A stretch of DNA of 13,916 bases, taken from assembly GCA_900321595.1 (NCBI GenBank), contig ONWP01000159.1, forward strand, positions 1-13,916, given 5' to 3'. The position numbers and the translations under genes were made by a program. The notes under the pieces are model-generated. The model did no database searches. It had not been told where the DNA came from and saw only the letters and a program-made list of their open reading frames with translations. Shown here piece by piece: positions 1 through 8,632 of the stretch. The stretch comes from an uncultured Eubacteriales bacterium (lineage in GTDB: Bacteria > Bacillota > Clostridia > Oscillospirales > Acutalibacteraceae). How positions within the stretch are numbered: the stretch's first letter is position 1; each line of letters begins with the position of its first letter.

Positions 1-1
1 G

Positions 2-2668
2 ATCGAGGCGCTTTTGGCGACCTGCGGCGACGTATACGCCGCCGTGTGCGCGGACAGCGTCGGCGACAGGACGGGCGGCGCGGGCGCACTCGCCTACACC
101 GCCGAGACCGCCGCGCGTCTGCGCTCCTGCGCGGTGAACGCCGGCGTCGACTGCGCCGCGCCGGTGCTGCTGACGCGCACGGACGACAGGACCCCGCCCG
201 CCATCCGGGCACTGGAAGAATATCTGTACAGCCCGGAGGCGGTCAGCCTCGACGTGCCGACGGAGCCGGTCACGGCGACGGTGTGCGCCGGCGTCTGGGA
301 GGAATGCGACTGCGTCGCCCGCCGGATCAAGCGGCTCGTGCGCGAGGACGGTTACCGGTACCGGGACATCGCCGTCATCGACCGCGCCGGAGACGTCACG
401 GGGCAGCTGGTCTACGCGCTGCGCAAATACGGCGTCCCCGTCTTTGAGGACACCCGCCGCGCGCTGGAGGGCGACATCCTGGTGCGCTTCACGGAAAGCG
501 CCCTGCGCCTGACGTGCGGCTTCGACACGCAGACGGCGCTGAGCATGCTCAAGACCGGTCTGTTCGGTCTGACGGACGACGAGATCGCGCTTTTAGAGGA
601 CTACACCACCGTCTGGCGCGTCGAGGGCGGCGCGTGGCTGCGGCCGTTCACACGCAATCCGGACGGCTACGACGCGGAGGAGACCGACGCGACCCGGGCG
701 GAGCTCGCCCGGCTTGAAGCGCTGCGCCTGCGCGTGACCGAGCCGATCGCGCAGCTCGCCGCCGGGATCGACGACGCGCCGGGACGCGAAGCCGTCAAGG
801 CGCTGTACGAATTCCTGATCCGCGTCGGCGCGCCCGGGGCGCTGGAGGCGCGCGCGCTGCGGCTGCCGGACCGGCTGCGCTGGACCTGCGAGCGGTCCTG
901 GGACGTGCTGATGGACGTCTTCAACCGGTTCGCGTCCGCGGTCGGCGACCGCGTCCTGACCGGCAGGCGCTTCACGGAGCTGTTCCACGTGATGACCAGC
1001 GCCGCGGACGTGGGCGACATGCCCGCCGGCATGGACGAGATCACCGTGGGACAGGCCGACCGCATCCGCACCTCCGGCAAGAAAGCCGTCTTCGTCTGCG
1101 GCCTGAACGACGGGAAGTTCCCGCTGATCGCGTCGCCGTCCTTCGTCCTCAACGACACGGACCGGCGCGCGCTGGCGCGGCACGGCGCGCCTCTGGCGGA
1201 CGACGGCGTCCGCCGGGTGCAGAAGGAGCGGTTCCTGGTCTACTCGGCGATCTCTACGCCTGCCGAGCGGCTGTACCTGAGCTGGTCCGTCAGCGACCTG
1301 AACGGCGCGGAGCTGCAGCCGAGCGAGGTCGTCGCCCTCGTCAGAGAGATCCTGCCCGGCCTGACCGTGACGCAGGACGCCGCGACCGCGCCGGAGGACC
1401 GCGTCGAAAGCCTTGAGAGCGCCTTCGAGACCGTCGCGGCGCGTCTGCAGACGCCGGACGTCTTCACCGTCTCCGGCGAGCGGTATCTGGCTGGCACCGC
1501 CAAGGCCGCCGCGCTGCGCAGCGCGAAACGCGCCGCCGCGAAGGAGCCGTTCGCCTTCGACGACCCTGCGAAGGCCGTCGGGCTCTTCGGCAGAGATCTG
1601 TACATCTCTCCCTCCCGGGTGGAGGACTACTATACCTGTCCGTTCAAATACTTCGTCCGGCACGGTCTGCACGTGCAGGCGCTGCGCCGCGCCGAATACG
1701 ACGGCGCGATCAACGGCACCGTGATCCACGCCATTCTGGAAAACATCGTCGCCTTCGGCGACTGGGAGGATAAATCGGAGACCGAACTGCGCGATATGAT
1801 CCGCGCGTTCACCGAGGACTTCATCGAGCGGCGCATGGGCGGCCGGGACGCGCTCACCCGCCGGGAGGATTACGCCGTCCGCAGCGCCGAGCGAACCGCG
1901 CTGGACGTCCTCCTCCGGCTGAAAAACGAGCACCGCCTCTCCGACTTCGTCACGCGGGACGTGGAGCTGAAGATCGCCGACGACGCCGCGGTGCGGCCCT
2001 ACGTCCTGACGACGGACGACGGCGGCCGGATCATCCTGCACGGCACCGTGGATCGTGTGGACACGATGGAAAGCGGCGGCAAAGTCTATCTGCGCGTGGT
2101 CGATTACAAATCCTACGACCGCGAGCTGAAGATCGAGGACGTGCTGCACGGCCTGAGCGTGCAGATGCTCCTGTACCTCACCTGTCTGTGCAGCCCCGAC
2201 GTGACGCGCTACGGCGCGGACGTCGTCCCGGCCGGCGTGATGTACGTGCCGGCGAAGCCGCGCGAAAACGATCTGGCGCGCGGCGCGACCGCCGAGCAGA
2301 TCCGCGAAAAGATGCTGGAGGAGGGACGCATGAACGGGCTGCTGCTCGACGACCCCGCCGTGATCGCCGGCACCGACCGCAGCGAGGGCAATATCATATT
2401 CAAGACGAAGGGAAAGACCAACGTGATCTCGCTGAACCGGTTCCGGCTGCTGCACCGCGCCATCGACGACATCGTGCGCGAGATGGCGGCCGGCCTGCAC
2501 GGCGGCCGCGTCGAGGCCGCGCCGCGCGTGATGAAATCCGGACACGAACCCTGCGAATACTGCGATTACAAGGCGATCTGCGGCCGCGAGAGCGATCAAA
2601 AGGCCGAAAAACCGCCGCTCGACGCCAAAAACGCGTGGAATGTTTTGGAGGAACGATATGCCGACTGA
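2..2668 (+). CDS. addB: AddB, helicase-nuclease subunit B (5'-truncated by window edge)
   Basis: This is the second subunit of the AddAB complex, which processes double-strand DNA ends for recombination repair. The frame is open to the left edge, and the 888 visible residues lack roughly the first 250, including the Walker A region, so the true start is upstream. The C-terminal RecB-type nuclease is intact: a His codon at 1727 (VIHAILE), Asp at 2051 (GTVDRVD), and Asp/Lys at 2102/2108 (VVDYKS). Four cysteine codons at 1637, 2552, 2561 and 2579 give C-x304-C-x2-C-x5-C, the iron-sulfur cluster arrangement of the AddB family (established for Bacillus AddB). That separates it from RexB-type subunits lacking the cluster. 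The stop overlaps the addA start by 11 bases, as expected for subunits made together. No frameshift or missing nuclease residue was seen. Confidence 0.95.
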   Translation: MEALLATCGDVYAAVCADSVGDRTGGAGALAYTAETAARLRSCAVNAGVDCAAPVLLTRTDDRTPPAIRALEEYLYSPEAVSLDVPTEPVTATVCAGVWEECDCVARRIKRLVREDGYRYRDIAVIDRAGDVTGQLVYALRKYGVPVFEDTRRALEGDILVRFTESALRLTCGFDTQTALSMLKTGLFGLTDDEIALLEDYTTVWRVEGGAWLRPFTRNPDGYDAEETDATRAELARLEALRLRVTEPIAQLAAGIDDAPGREAVKALYEFLIRVGAPGALEARALRLPDRLRWTCERSWDVLMDVFNRFASAVGDRVLTGRRFTELFHVMTSAADVGDMPAGMDEITVGQADRIRTSGKKAVFVCGLNDGKFPLIASPSFVLNDTDRRALARHGAPLADDGVRRVQKERFLVYSAISTPAERLYLSWSVSDLNGAELQPSEVVALVREILPGLTVTQDAATAPEDRVESLESAFETVAARLQTPDVFTVSGERYLAGTAKAAALRSAKRAAAKEPFAFDDPAKAVGLFGRDLYISPSRVEDYYTCPFKYFVRHGLHVQALRRAEYDGAINGTVIHAILENIVAFGDWEDKSETELRDMIRAFTEDFIERRMGGRDALTRREDYAVRSAERTALDVLLRLKNEHRLSDFVTRDVELKIADDAAVRPYVLTTDDGGRIILHGTVDRVDTMESGGKVYLRVVDYKSYDRELKIEDVLHGLSVQMLLYLTCLCSPDVTRYGADVVPAGVMYVPAKPRENDLARGATAEQIREKMLEEGRMNGLLLDDPAVIAGTDRSEGNIIFKTKGKTNVISLNRFRLLHRAIDDIVREMAAGLHGGRVEAAPRVMKSGHEPCEYCDYKAICGRESDQKAEKPPLDAKNAWNVLEERYAD
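2647..2651 (+). promoter_or_regulatory. Ribosome binding site that fixes the addA start
   Basis: GGAGG lies six bases before the ATG at 2658. An in-frame ATG at 2640 is upstream of this site and has no comparable site of its own. The ATG at 2658 also gives a protein starting just before the helicase Q-motif, as is usual for AddA. Confidence 0.75.
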
Positions 2669-5600
2669 AATCACCTGGACGAAGGACCAGCAAGACGCGA
2701 TCGACGCCCGGGACGGCAGTCTGCTCCTGAGCGCCGCCGCCGGCTCGGGCAAGACCGCCGTGCTGGTGGAACGGCTCGTGCGCATCCTCACGGACCCGGC
2801 CGACCCGACGGAGCCGGGCAGCCTGCTGGTCGTGACCTTCACCCGCGCCGCGGCCGCGCAGATGCGCCGCAAGCTTGAAAAGAGTCTGCGCAAGGCGCTG
2901 GAGGCGGATCCGCTCAACGACCGGCTGCGCCGGGTGATCATGCAGCTTCCCGACGCGCAGATCAGCACCATCGACGCCTTCTGCGGACGGATCGTCCGGG
3001 AAAACTTTGAGGCCGCCGACATCGCGCCGGACTATCAGATCCTGGACGACAGTCGACTGAAGGCTTTTCAGGCCGAGGCCATGCTGCAGACGCTGGAGGA
3101 GCTGAGCCGGGAGGACGCCCGCGCCTACGACATGCTGTGCGCCATGACCGGCTACAAAAAAAGCGACAAGCCGCTGGAGGACGCCATCCGGGCGCTGCAC
3201 CAAAAGAGCGTCATACGCCCCTTCCCGGACCGGTGGCTCGACGAAGCGGCGCGGCAGTACGACCCGGACACGCCGGTCGAGCAGACCGTCTGGGGCGAGA
3301 TCCTGCTCGAATACGGCAAAGAGTGCGTCGATTTCGCGCTCTGCCAGCTGGAGGACTGTCTGTATTACGCGGACCGGGCCGAGGGGCTGTACGACAAATT
3401 CGGCCCGAAGCTGGAGGACGCGAAGGCGCAGTTTGAAGCGCTCAGACGGACGATCGATACCGGCGCATGGGACGACGTCGTCCGCGCCGCGCAGGCGATC
3501 AGCCTGCCGACGCTCGGAAAAACGTCCAACGCGCTGGCGCATGAACCGAACAAGGTCGCCTGCGCCGACAAATACAACGACATGGTGCGCGACCCCAAAA
3601 AGGGCGCTGCCAAAACGATTTCTGACGTTTTCAGCGTTACAAACGAAATGCACCGGGAGGACATGACGGCGCTTCATCCCGCCGCGAAGGCGCTGACGGA
3701 CTGCGTGCGCGCCTACGACCGAAAGCTGACCGAGATGAAGCGCGACGCGGGCGCTTACGCCTTCGACGACGTGCTGCACAAGACCATCGACCTGCTGGTC
3801 GCGCCGGACGGAACGCGCACCGCGCTGGCCGAACAGCTCTCCCGGAACTACCGCTATATCCTTGTGGACGAATTCCAGGACACGAACGAGGCGCAGGACC
3901 TGCTGTTCCGCATGATCTCCCGCGATGAGACGAACCTGTTCATGGTCGGCGACGTGAAGCAGAGCATCTACCGGTTCCGCGGCGCGATGCCGGAGGTCTT
4001 CATGGAAAAGTACCGCCGCTTCGCCCCGTTCGACGGCCGGACGTACCCGGCAAAGATCCTGCTGAGCGCAAACTTCCGCTCCCGCAAAGGCGTGCTTGAC
4101 AACATCAACCGCGTCTTTTACCGCGTCATGAGCGTAGACGCCGGCGGGATCGACTACACCCCGGCGGACGCGCTGTACTACGGCGGACTGTACGACAATG
4201 AGGGCGTTCCCCCGGACGAAGACTGCTTCGAGCTGCTCTCCTGCGGCAAGTCGCAGGCGCCGCTCGCCGCCGCGCGGCGCGTCCGCGAGATGCTCGACAG
4301 CGGCTTCCCCGTCACGGAGGACGGCGCAACGCGTCCCTGCCGGCCGGGCGACTTCTGCATCCTGCTGCGCAATATGAACGCCGGCGGCAAAGACCAGACA
4401 AAGCCGTACCGCGACGCGCTGGCGCAGTGCGGCGTCAGCAGCTCCGCGCAGCGCAGCGACGAGCTGCTCAAGGCCCCGGAGATCCGCGTTTTCCTGTCTC
4501 TGCTGCGCGCCGTCAGCAACCCCAGAGACGACGTGTCTCTGCTGGCGGTGCTGTTCAGCCCGCTGTACGGCTGCACGCCGGACGACGCCGCCCGCTGGAA
4601 GGAGGGCCGCCCCCGGCAGAAGCTGATCCGCTGTCTGCGCGCGGCCGCGGACGACGGCGACGACCGCGCGGCGAAGATCCTGTCTGACCTGGCGGAATAC
4701 CGCGCCATGTGCGCCGTCCTGCCGCTGGAGCGCTTCACACGGGAGCTGCTGGAGCTGACCGGCTACGACAGCATCGCGTCCGCCATGCCCGGCGGCGCGG
4801 TTCGGCGGCAGAATCTGATCCGGTTCTGCGCCGTCGCCGCGTCCTACGCCGGCAACAGCGACGGCACCATCGGCGCGTTTCTGCGCTACATCGACCGGAT
4901 CGAGGAATCCGGCATTTCTCTCAAGACGGAGATCCCGGCTTCGGAGGCCGCGAACGCCGTGCAGATCTATTCGATCCACAAGTCCAAGGGGCTCGAATTC
5001 CCGATCGTCATCCTCGGTGACGCACAGCGGGATTTCAACAGCTCCGACCGGAAGGGCAGTCTGATCATCAGCGGCCGGGCCGGCGTCGGTCTCAAGCGCG
5101 TCGAGCCGGACAAGCTGAAAAAATACGACACCGTCGCGTCGCTGGCGGCCGCCGGACAGATCGGACGCGACAACGTCAGCGAGGAGATGCGCACGCTGTA
5201 CGTCGCCCTGACCCGCGCGAGGGAAAAGCTGATCGTACCGGTCTGCGACCCGGAGGAGGTGGCGCAGGACGCGGCCAAGTACGCGGACCGCGACGGAAAG
5301 ATCCACCCGCTCGCGGTGCTCAGATCGGCGCGTTACGACAGATGGATCGCCATGGCGCTGCTGACGAACGGCGCGTTCCGCCGCGCGCTCGGCGGGACGC
5401 TGCCCGACGCGTCTCCGACAGCCCGCGACGACGCCGCTCCCCCCGTGATCCGCCGGATCGAGCTGCCGGAGGACGCGGACGCGCCGCAAACGAGCCCGGA
5501 GGCGCCGCAAGCGGACGAAGCGATCGTCGAAGCCATACGCGAACGCGCGGAATATGTCTACCCCTACGTCTACCCGGACGGCCTGCGGCCGAAATCCGTG

Positions 5601-6182
5601 GCGTCGGACTTCGAAAAGCGCGAACCCGCCGCGCGCGTCTACACGCAGGCAAAGCCCGCGTTCCTGTCGCCGGACGGTCTCACCGCCGCCCAGCGCGGCA
5701 CGGTCAACCACACGTTCCTGGAGCACTGGGACCTGCGCACCGACCCGCGGGACGCCCTGAACGCCTTCGTGCGCAGCGGCCTTTTCACCGAGGCGCAGTC
5801 GCGCGCCGTTCAGCCGGAAAAGGCGCTGGCCTTCGCCGAAAGCGCGCTGGGCAGACGCATCCTGGCGTCTGAAAAGGTGCTGCGCGAACGCGACTTCGCG
5901 GTGACGCTGCCCGTCAGCGCCGCCGCGCCGGAGGCCGCCGCGAACGTCCGGGACGACCCGATGATGATCGTCGGGAAGGCGGATCTCGTCTTCATCGAAC
6001 CGGACGGCGCTGTGGTCGTCGACTACAAGACCGACCGGGGCAAGACGCCGGAGGACTTCATACGCGTCTACGAGGGACAGCTGCGCATCTACCGGCGCGC
6101 CATGGAGATCGTGCTTGACATGCCGGTCAAACAGACGTATATTTATTCTCTGGAGCTGGGAACAGCCATCGAGATCCCGTGA
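2658..6182 (+). CDS. addA: AddA, UvrD/Rep-family helicase-nuclease subunit A
   Basis: ATP-driven 3'-5' helicase and nuclease subunit of AddAB. It is 1174 residues from the ATG at 2658, close to the usual AddA length. Superfamily 1 motifs appear in order: Q-motif around Q12, Walker A AAAGSGKT at 26-33, motif Ia (VTFTRAA) near 60, Walker B VDEFQD with D404/E405, motif III (GDVKQSIYRFRGA), motif IV (SANFRS), motif V (SIHKSKGLEFP), and motif VI LYVALTRAR at 847-855. The C-terminal RecB-like nuclease has H1018 (NHTFLEHW), D1109 (GKADLV), D1122/K1124 (VVDYKTD) and Q1141/Y1145. Both subunits therefore carry complete nuclease sites, typical of Bacillota AddAB. It overlaps addB by 11 bases, and its stop codon abuts the ribosome site of the next gene, so all are probably on one transcript. 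Confidence 0.97.
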   Translation: MPTEITWTKDQQDAIDARDGSLLLSAAAGSGKTAVLVERLVRILTDPADPTEPGSLLVVTFTRAAAAQMRRKLEKSLRKALEADPLNDRLRRVIMQLPDAQISTIDAFCGRIVRENFEAADIAPDYQILDDSRLKAFQAEAMLQTLEELSREDARAYDMLCAMTGYKKSDKPLEDAIRALHQKSVIRPFPDRWLDEAARQYDPDTPVEQTVWGEILLEYGKECVDFALCQLEDCLYYADRAEGLYDKFGPKLEDAKAQFEALRRTIDTGAWDDVVRAAQAISLPTLGKTSNALAHEPNKVACADKYNDMVRDPKKGAAKTISDVFSVTNEMHREDMTALHPAAKALTDCVRAYDRKLTEMKRDAGAYAFDDVLHKTIDLLVAPDGTRTALAEQLSRNYRYILVDEFQDTNEAQDLLFRMISRDETNLFMVGDVKQSIYRFRGAMPEVFMEKYRRFAPFDGRTYPAKILLSANFRSRKGVLDNINRVFYRVMSVDAGGIDYTPADALYYGGLYDNEGVPPDEDCFELLSCGKSQAPLAAARRVREMLDSGFPVTEDGATRPCRPGDFCILLRNMNAGGKDQTKPYRDALAQCGVSSSAQRSDELLKAPEIRVFLSLLRAVSNPRDDVSLLAVLFSPLYGCTPDDAARWKEGRPRQKLIRCLRAAADDGDDRAAKILSDLAEYRAMCAVLPLERFTRELLELTGYDSIASAMPGGAVRRQNLIRFCAVAASYAGNSDGTIGAFLRYIDRIEESGISLKTEIPASEAANAVQIYSIHKSKGLEFPIVILGDAQRDFNSSDRKGSLIISGRAGVGLKRVEPDKLKKYDTVASLAAAGQIGRDNVSEEMRTLYVALTRAREKLIVPVCDPEEVAQDAAKYADRDGKIHPLAVLRSARYDRWIAMALLTNGAFRRALGGTLPDASPTARDDAAPPVIRRIELPEDADAPQTSPEAPQADEAIVEAIRERAEYVYPYVYPDGLRPKSVASDFEKREPAARVYTQAKPAFLSPDGLTAAQRGTVNHTFLEHWDLRTDPRDALNAFVRSGLFTEAQSRAVQPEKALAFAESALGRRILASEKVLRERDFAVTLPVSAAAPEAAANVRDDPMMIVGKADLVFIEPDGAVVVDYKTDRGKTPEDFIRVYEGQLRIYRRAMEIVLDMPVKQTYIYSLELGTAIEIP

Positions 6183-6186
6183 GGTG
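6181..6186 (+). promoter_or_regulatory. Ribosome binding site of the metallophosphoesterase gene
   Basis: GAGGTG lies six bases before the ATG at 6193 and overlaps the addA stop codon (6180-6182). It favours 6193 over an in-frame ATG at 6115 that lies inside addA and would add 26 residues unlike the family. Confidence 0.65.
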
Positions 6187-6192
6187 AAAATA

Positions 6193-7359
6193 ATGAGGAA
6201 TTTGAGAGAGGATTTCCGCATCGGACTGGACAAGGCGCTGCTGCACGACAGAGCGAAGCTGTACCGGCTCTCCGGCGGCAGACTCGCCCGAAGCATGTTC
6301 CGGCTGGCCGTTCCGCAGGTCCGGCTCAAATCGAAGGTCGTCATCCTGGACGAGAACGAGGAGAGCGTGACCATCGCGAAAAAGGAGCCGGACGGCAGCT
6401 TTTCAAACGAGCCCTTCCGCATCCTGTCCACGACCGATTTTCATCTGGGCGACGACCCGAAGAAGCGCAACAAGACGTTCACGCTGTTTGTGAAGCATAT
6501 CAAGGCGACGCGCCCGGATCTGGTGATCCTCACCGGCGACCTGATCCTGTCGAAGTTCCAGCACATCGACGCGATCCAGTTCGCGCAGATGATGGAGGAT
6601 ATCGGCGTCTACTGGGCGTTTGTCTTCGGCAACCACGAGGCGCGGGAGCCCCGCGGCCCCTTCAAGCACCTGCTGATGGAGTGCAAGATCCGGTTCCCCC
6701 ACTGTCTGTCCCGCAAGGGGCCCGACAGCCTGCACGGCTACGTCAATTTCCACATCGATATCCTGCGGGGCGAAAACGATCTGCTCAAGAGCCTGTTCCT
6801 GCTGGATTCCGGCCGGGACGCCCTGCCCGACGACAACCGCCGGCACGGCTTCCCCGCGGAATACGACGGGTACGACTACCTCAAAAAAGAGCAGATCGCC
6901 TGGTATCTGGACATGACAGCCGAGCTGAAGGAAAAGTACGGCCAGTGCGCCTCCTTCCTCTATATCCACATTCCGCTCTGCGAGTATGAGCGGATCACGG
7001 GCACGGACGCGGACGGCCGGCCCTTCCGCACCGGCGAGGGCGAGCTCCTCTACGGCGACGCGTTCGAAACGGTGGGCTCTTCCGGATACAATACCGGCAT
7101 GTTCGACGCGATGAAGCGCGCCGGCGGTCAGGCCGTCTTCGCCGGGCACGACCACGTCAACGACTGGTGCGCCGAGCTGGACGGGATCCGGCTCGTCTAC
7201 AACCAGTTCGGCGGGTACGAGACCTACACACTCGGCGACAAGACGGGCGCGCCGGAAACGCAGTGGCCCAACGGCGTGACGATCACCGATATCGCGCCGG
7301 ACGGCACGTTTGACGTTTCGCGGCGGCTGCACAGCCTGTATCCGGAGGATCTGGGATGA
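6193..7359 (+). CDS. Calcineurin-like metallophosphoesterase, Dcr2-like
   Basis: Predicted 388-residue dimetal phosphoesterase. Every metal and catalytic motif of the calcineurin-like fold is visible in order: D82-x-H84 (TTDFHLGD), GD with D116 (LTGDL), GNHE with N147/H148, H259 (YIHIPL), and GHDH at 318-321 with H319 and H321. The spacing, the HIPL-x-EY stretch and the late GGY stretch resemble the Dcr2/purple-acid-phosphatase-like branch rather than SbcD/Mre11, which is judged by eye. There is no signal peptide or membrane segment, so it is probably cytoplasmic. The first ~75 residues before the fold are basic and not recognised. It follows addA with a 10-base gap and overlaps the next gene by four bases (ATGA). 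The substrate cannot be read from the sequence; a phosphomonoester or phosphodiester is likely. Confidence 0.85.
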   Translation: MRNLREDFRIGLDKALLHDRAKLYRLSGGRLARSMFRLAVPQVRLKSKVVILDENEESVTIAKKEPDGSFSNEPFRILSTTDFHLGDDPKKRNKTFTLFVKHIKATRPDLVILTGDLILSKFQHIDAIQFAQMMEDIGVYWAFVFGNHEAREPRGPFKHLLMECKIRFPHCLSRKGPDSLHGYVNFHIDILRGENDLLKSLFLLDSGRDALPDDNRRHGFPAEYDGYDYLKKEQIAWYLDMTAELKEKYGQCASFLYIHIPLCEYERITGTDADGRPFRTGEGELLYGDAFETVGSSGYNTGMFDAMKRAGGQAVFAGHDHVNDWCAELDGIRLVYNQFGGYETYTLGDKTGAPETQWPNGVTITDIAPDGTFDVSRRLHSLYPEDLG

Positions 7360-8453
7360 AGAACGTCATACGAAAAGCGGAATATCTCGAGACGGACGGC
7401 CGGTTCAAGCTGGTCGTGCAGACGCGCGCGCCCGTCTTTGACGCGGCGCTGCGCACAGAGGGCGGACGCGTCCCGGACGCGTTCAACCGGGACGAGCCCT
7501 ACGACCGCACAGGCCACGTCTTCCCGCTCGACGAGGCGCCCCGCGCGGACGCGCTGCGGCTTGCCTACCGACTGACCCCGGCGGGGCCCGTTCACAGCGC
7601 CCGCTTCGGCGAGCCGATCGAAAAGAGGACGGCGGACGAAGCCTTCGCCGAGGCCGACCGGGGCTGGCACGTTGTCGGGGTCAAGGCCGCGCAGGTCGCG
7701 CCCGGGCTTGTCCACACGTGGTTCGATATCGTCACGCGCGACGGCGCGCCGGTGCGGGCGTTTCTGCTGGACGCGGACATGACGCGCGTTTCCCTGCGGG
7801 TCGGCACGCCGGACGACGGACGTCGAAACCGCCTCGTGCGGCAGACTGTGCCGGATATGGCTTCGGCAGCGGAAAAGAAAGGCTTTTCCGTGCTGGCCGC
7901 CGTCAACGCGGACTTTTTCGACATCTTCGGCGACTGCCACCCGGCGGGGCTGTGCGTGAAGGACGGCGTACCCGTGGCGAACACCGGCTCCGACCGGTAT
8001 TTCGTCGGCACGCTGCACGGCGGGAAGCCCGTGATCGCGTCGCTGCCGGAAGACGGCACGCTCCTGTCCCGGCTCGAGCAGGCCGCCGGCGGACTCGAGC
8101 TGCTGCTCGACGGCGGAGAGATCGCCGACGTGGGACTGATCGAGCCCTTCGGCATGAACCGGCATCCCCGGACGGCGGCGGGCGTCACCGACGACGACCA
8201 TCTCCTGCTGCTGGTGGTCGACGGCCGCATTCCGGATCATTCCGCCGGCGCGACGCTCGCGGACATGGCGCTGTTCCTGCAGCGAAACGGCGCGGTCCGC
8301 GCCGTCAACCTGGACGGCGGCGGGTCGAGCGTCATGTATCTGCGGCAGGACGGCGCGCTGCGGCTGCAGAACCGCCCGGCGGACCTGTTCCGGCCGAACG
8401 ACTGCATCATCCGGGAGGAATTCGACTGCCTGCTGTTCTGCGAGAAGCGGTGA
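7356..8453 (+). CDS. NAGPA-type phosphodiester glycosidase
   Basis: 365 residues, matching the phosphodiester glycosidase family of the mammalian GlcNAc-1-phosphodiester 'uncovering enzyme' and bacterial exopolysaccharide-associated proteins. Family signatures are visible: NADFFD at 184-189, NRHPRT at 268-273 followed by AAGV, and NLDGGGSS at 318-325. The family removes a sugar from a sugar-1-phosphodiester, leaving a phosphomonoester. The first ~105 residues are an unrecognised N-terminal part. No signal peptide or transmembrane segment is evident, although many relatives are exported. The start is supported by GGAGG at 7344-7348, seven bases before the ATG, and by the ATGA overlap with the phosphoesterase. 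A terminator follows 30 bases after the stop, so this is the last gene of the addBA operon. The specific substrate is unknown. Confidence 0.85.
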   Translation: MKNVIRKAEYLETDGRFKLVVQTRAPVFDAALRTEGGRVPDAFNRDEPYDRTGHVFPLDEAPRADALRLAYRLTPAGPVHSARFGEPIEKRTADEAFAEADRGWHVVGVKAAQVAPGLVHTWFDIVTRDGAPVRAFLLDADMTRVSLRVGTPDDGRRNRLVRQTVPDMASAAEKKGFSVLAAVNADFFDIFGDCHPAGLCVKDGVPVANTGSDRYFVGTLHGGKPVIASLPEDGTLLSRLEQAAGGLELLLDGGEIADVGLIEPFGMNRHPRTAAGVTDDDHLLLLVVDGRIPDHSAGATLADMALFLQRNGAVRAVNLDGGGSSVMYLRQDGALRLQNRPADLFRPNDCIIREEFDCLLFCEKR

Positions 8454-8483
8454 CCGGCATAAAAATATCCGAAAAACAACGAT

Positions 8484-8511
8484 GGCGGCCCCGCGCGGAG
8501 GCCGCCGTTTT
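8484..8511 (+). terminator. Intrinsic terminator of the addB-addA-phosphoesterase-glycosidase operon
   Basis: GGCGGCC (8484-8490) and GGCCGCC (8500-8506) form a perfect 7-bp GC stem, with a possible closing T-G pair outside it, around a 9-base loop. Four T residues (8508-8511) follow. The T-run is short, but the stem is strong and the position, 30 bases after a stop codon, is as expected. Confidence 0.75.
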
Positions 8512-8541
8512 GCCGCGCAAAACAGTATCAATTCATCCTGA

Positions 8542-8572
8542 GGGCGATATCTTCACCTGCGGCATATCGCCC
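8542..8572. repeat. 9-bp perfect inverted repeat upstream of promoter
   Basis: GGGCGATAT (8542-8550) is perfectly repeated in inverse as ATATCGCCC (8564-8572) with a 13-base loop. It lies four bases before the proposed -35 box. It could be an operator, part of a dispersed palindromic element, or a second terminator: a six-T run begins at 8581, but eight bases separate it from the stem, which is too far for a standard one. Confidence 0.55.
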
Positions 8573-8576
8573 GCTA

Positions 8577-8605
8577 TTGCTTTTTTCAGCTGATTGTACT
8601 AAAAT
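8577..8605 (+). promoter_or_regulatory. Predicted sigma-A promoter of the surface O-acylation operon
   Basis: TTGCTT (8577-8582) and TAAAAT (8600-8605) are separated by exactly 17 bases, close to the TTGACA/TATAAT consensus. The spacer contains a T-run. It follows the upstream terminator and sits about 43 bases before the TTG start. Short matching inverse words (ATTGCT at 8576-8581 and AGCAAT at 8606-8611) bracket the promoter. Confidence 0.6.
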
Positions 8606-8632
8606 AGCAATGTTCAACGATCCGACATGACG

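Noticed and set aside
593..3022. Antisense open frame of 809 codons opposite addB
   Set aside because: Codon-aligned with addB, with the same low-complexity shadow composition and no domain.
6115..6192. Longer start for the metallophosphoesterase inside addA
   Set aside because: The extra 26 residues are an addA shadow without a ribosome site; ATG 6193 has one six bases upstream.
2400..6431. Antisense open frame of 1343 codons opposite addA, longer than addA itself
   Set aside because: Its codons are aligned with the addA codons, so its stops would require TTA, CTA or TCA in addA, which GC-rich genes avoid. The product is Arg/Val/His/Gln-rich without recognisable motifs, and addA is unmistakable.
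6193..7359. SbcD (Mre11-type nuclease) based on the position after addA
   Set aside because: Motif context (GNHE, HIPL-x-EY, late GGY) and the absence of sbcC downstream do not fit SbcD well; kept as a finding rather than a call.
7224..8531. Antisense open frame of 435 codons opposite the glycosidase gene
   Set aside because: Codon-aligned shadow of a gene with clear NAGPA motifs; it also reads through the terminator.
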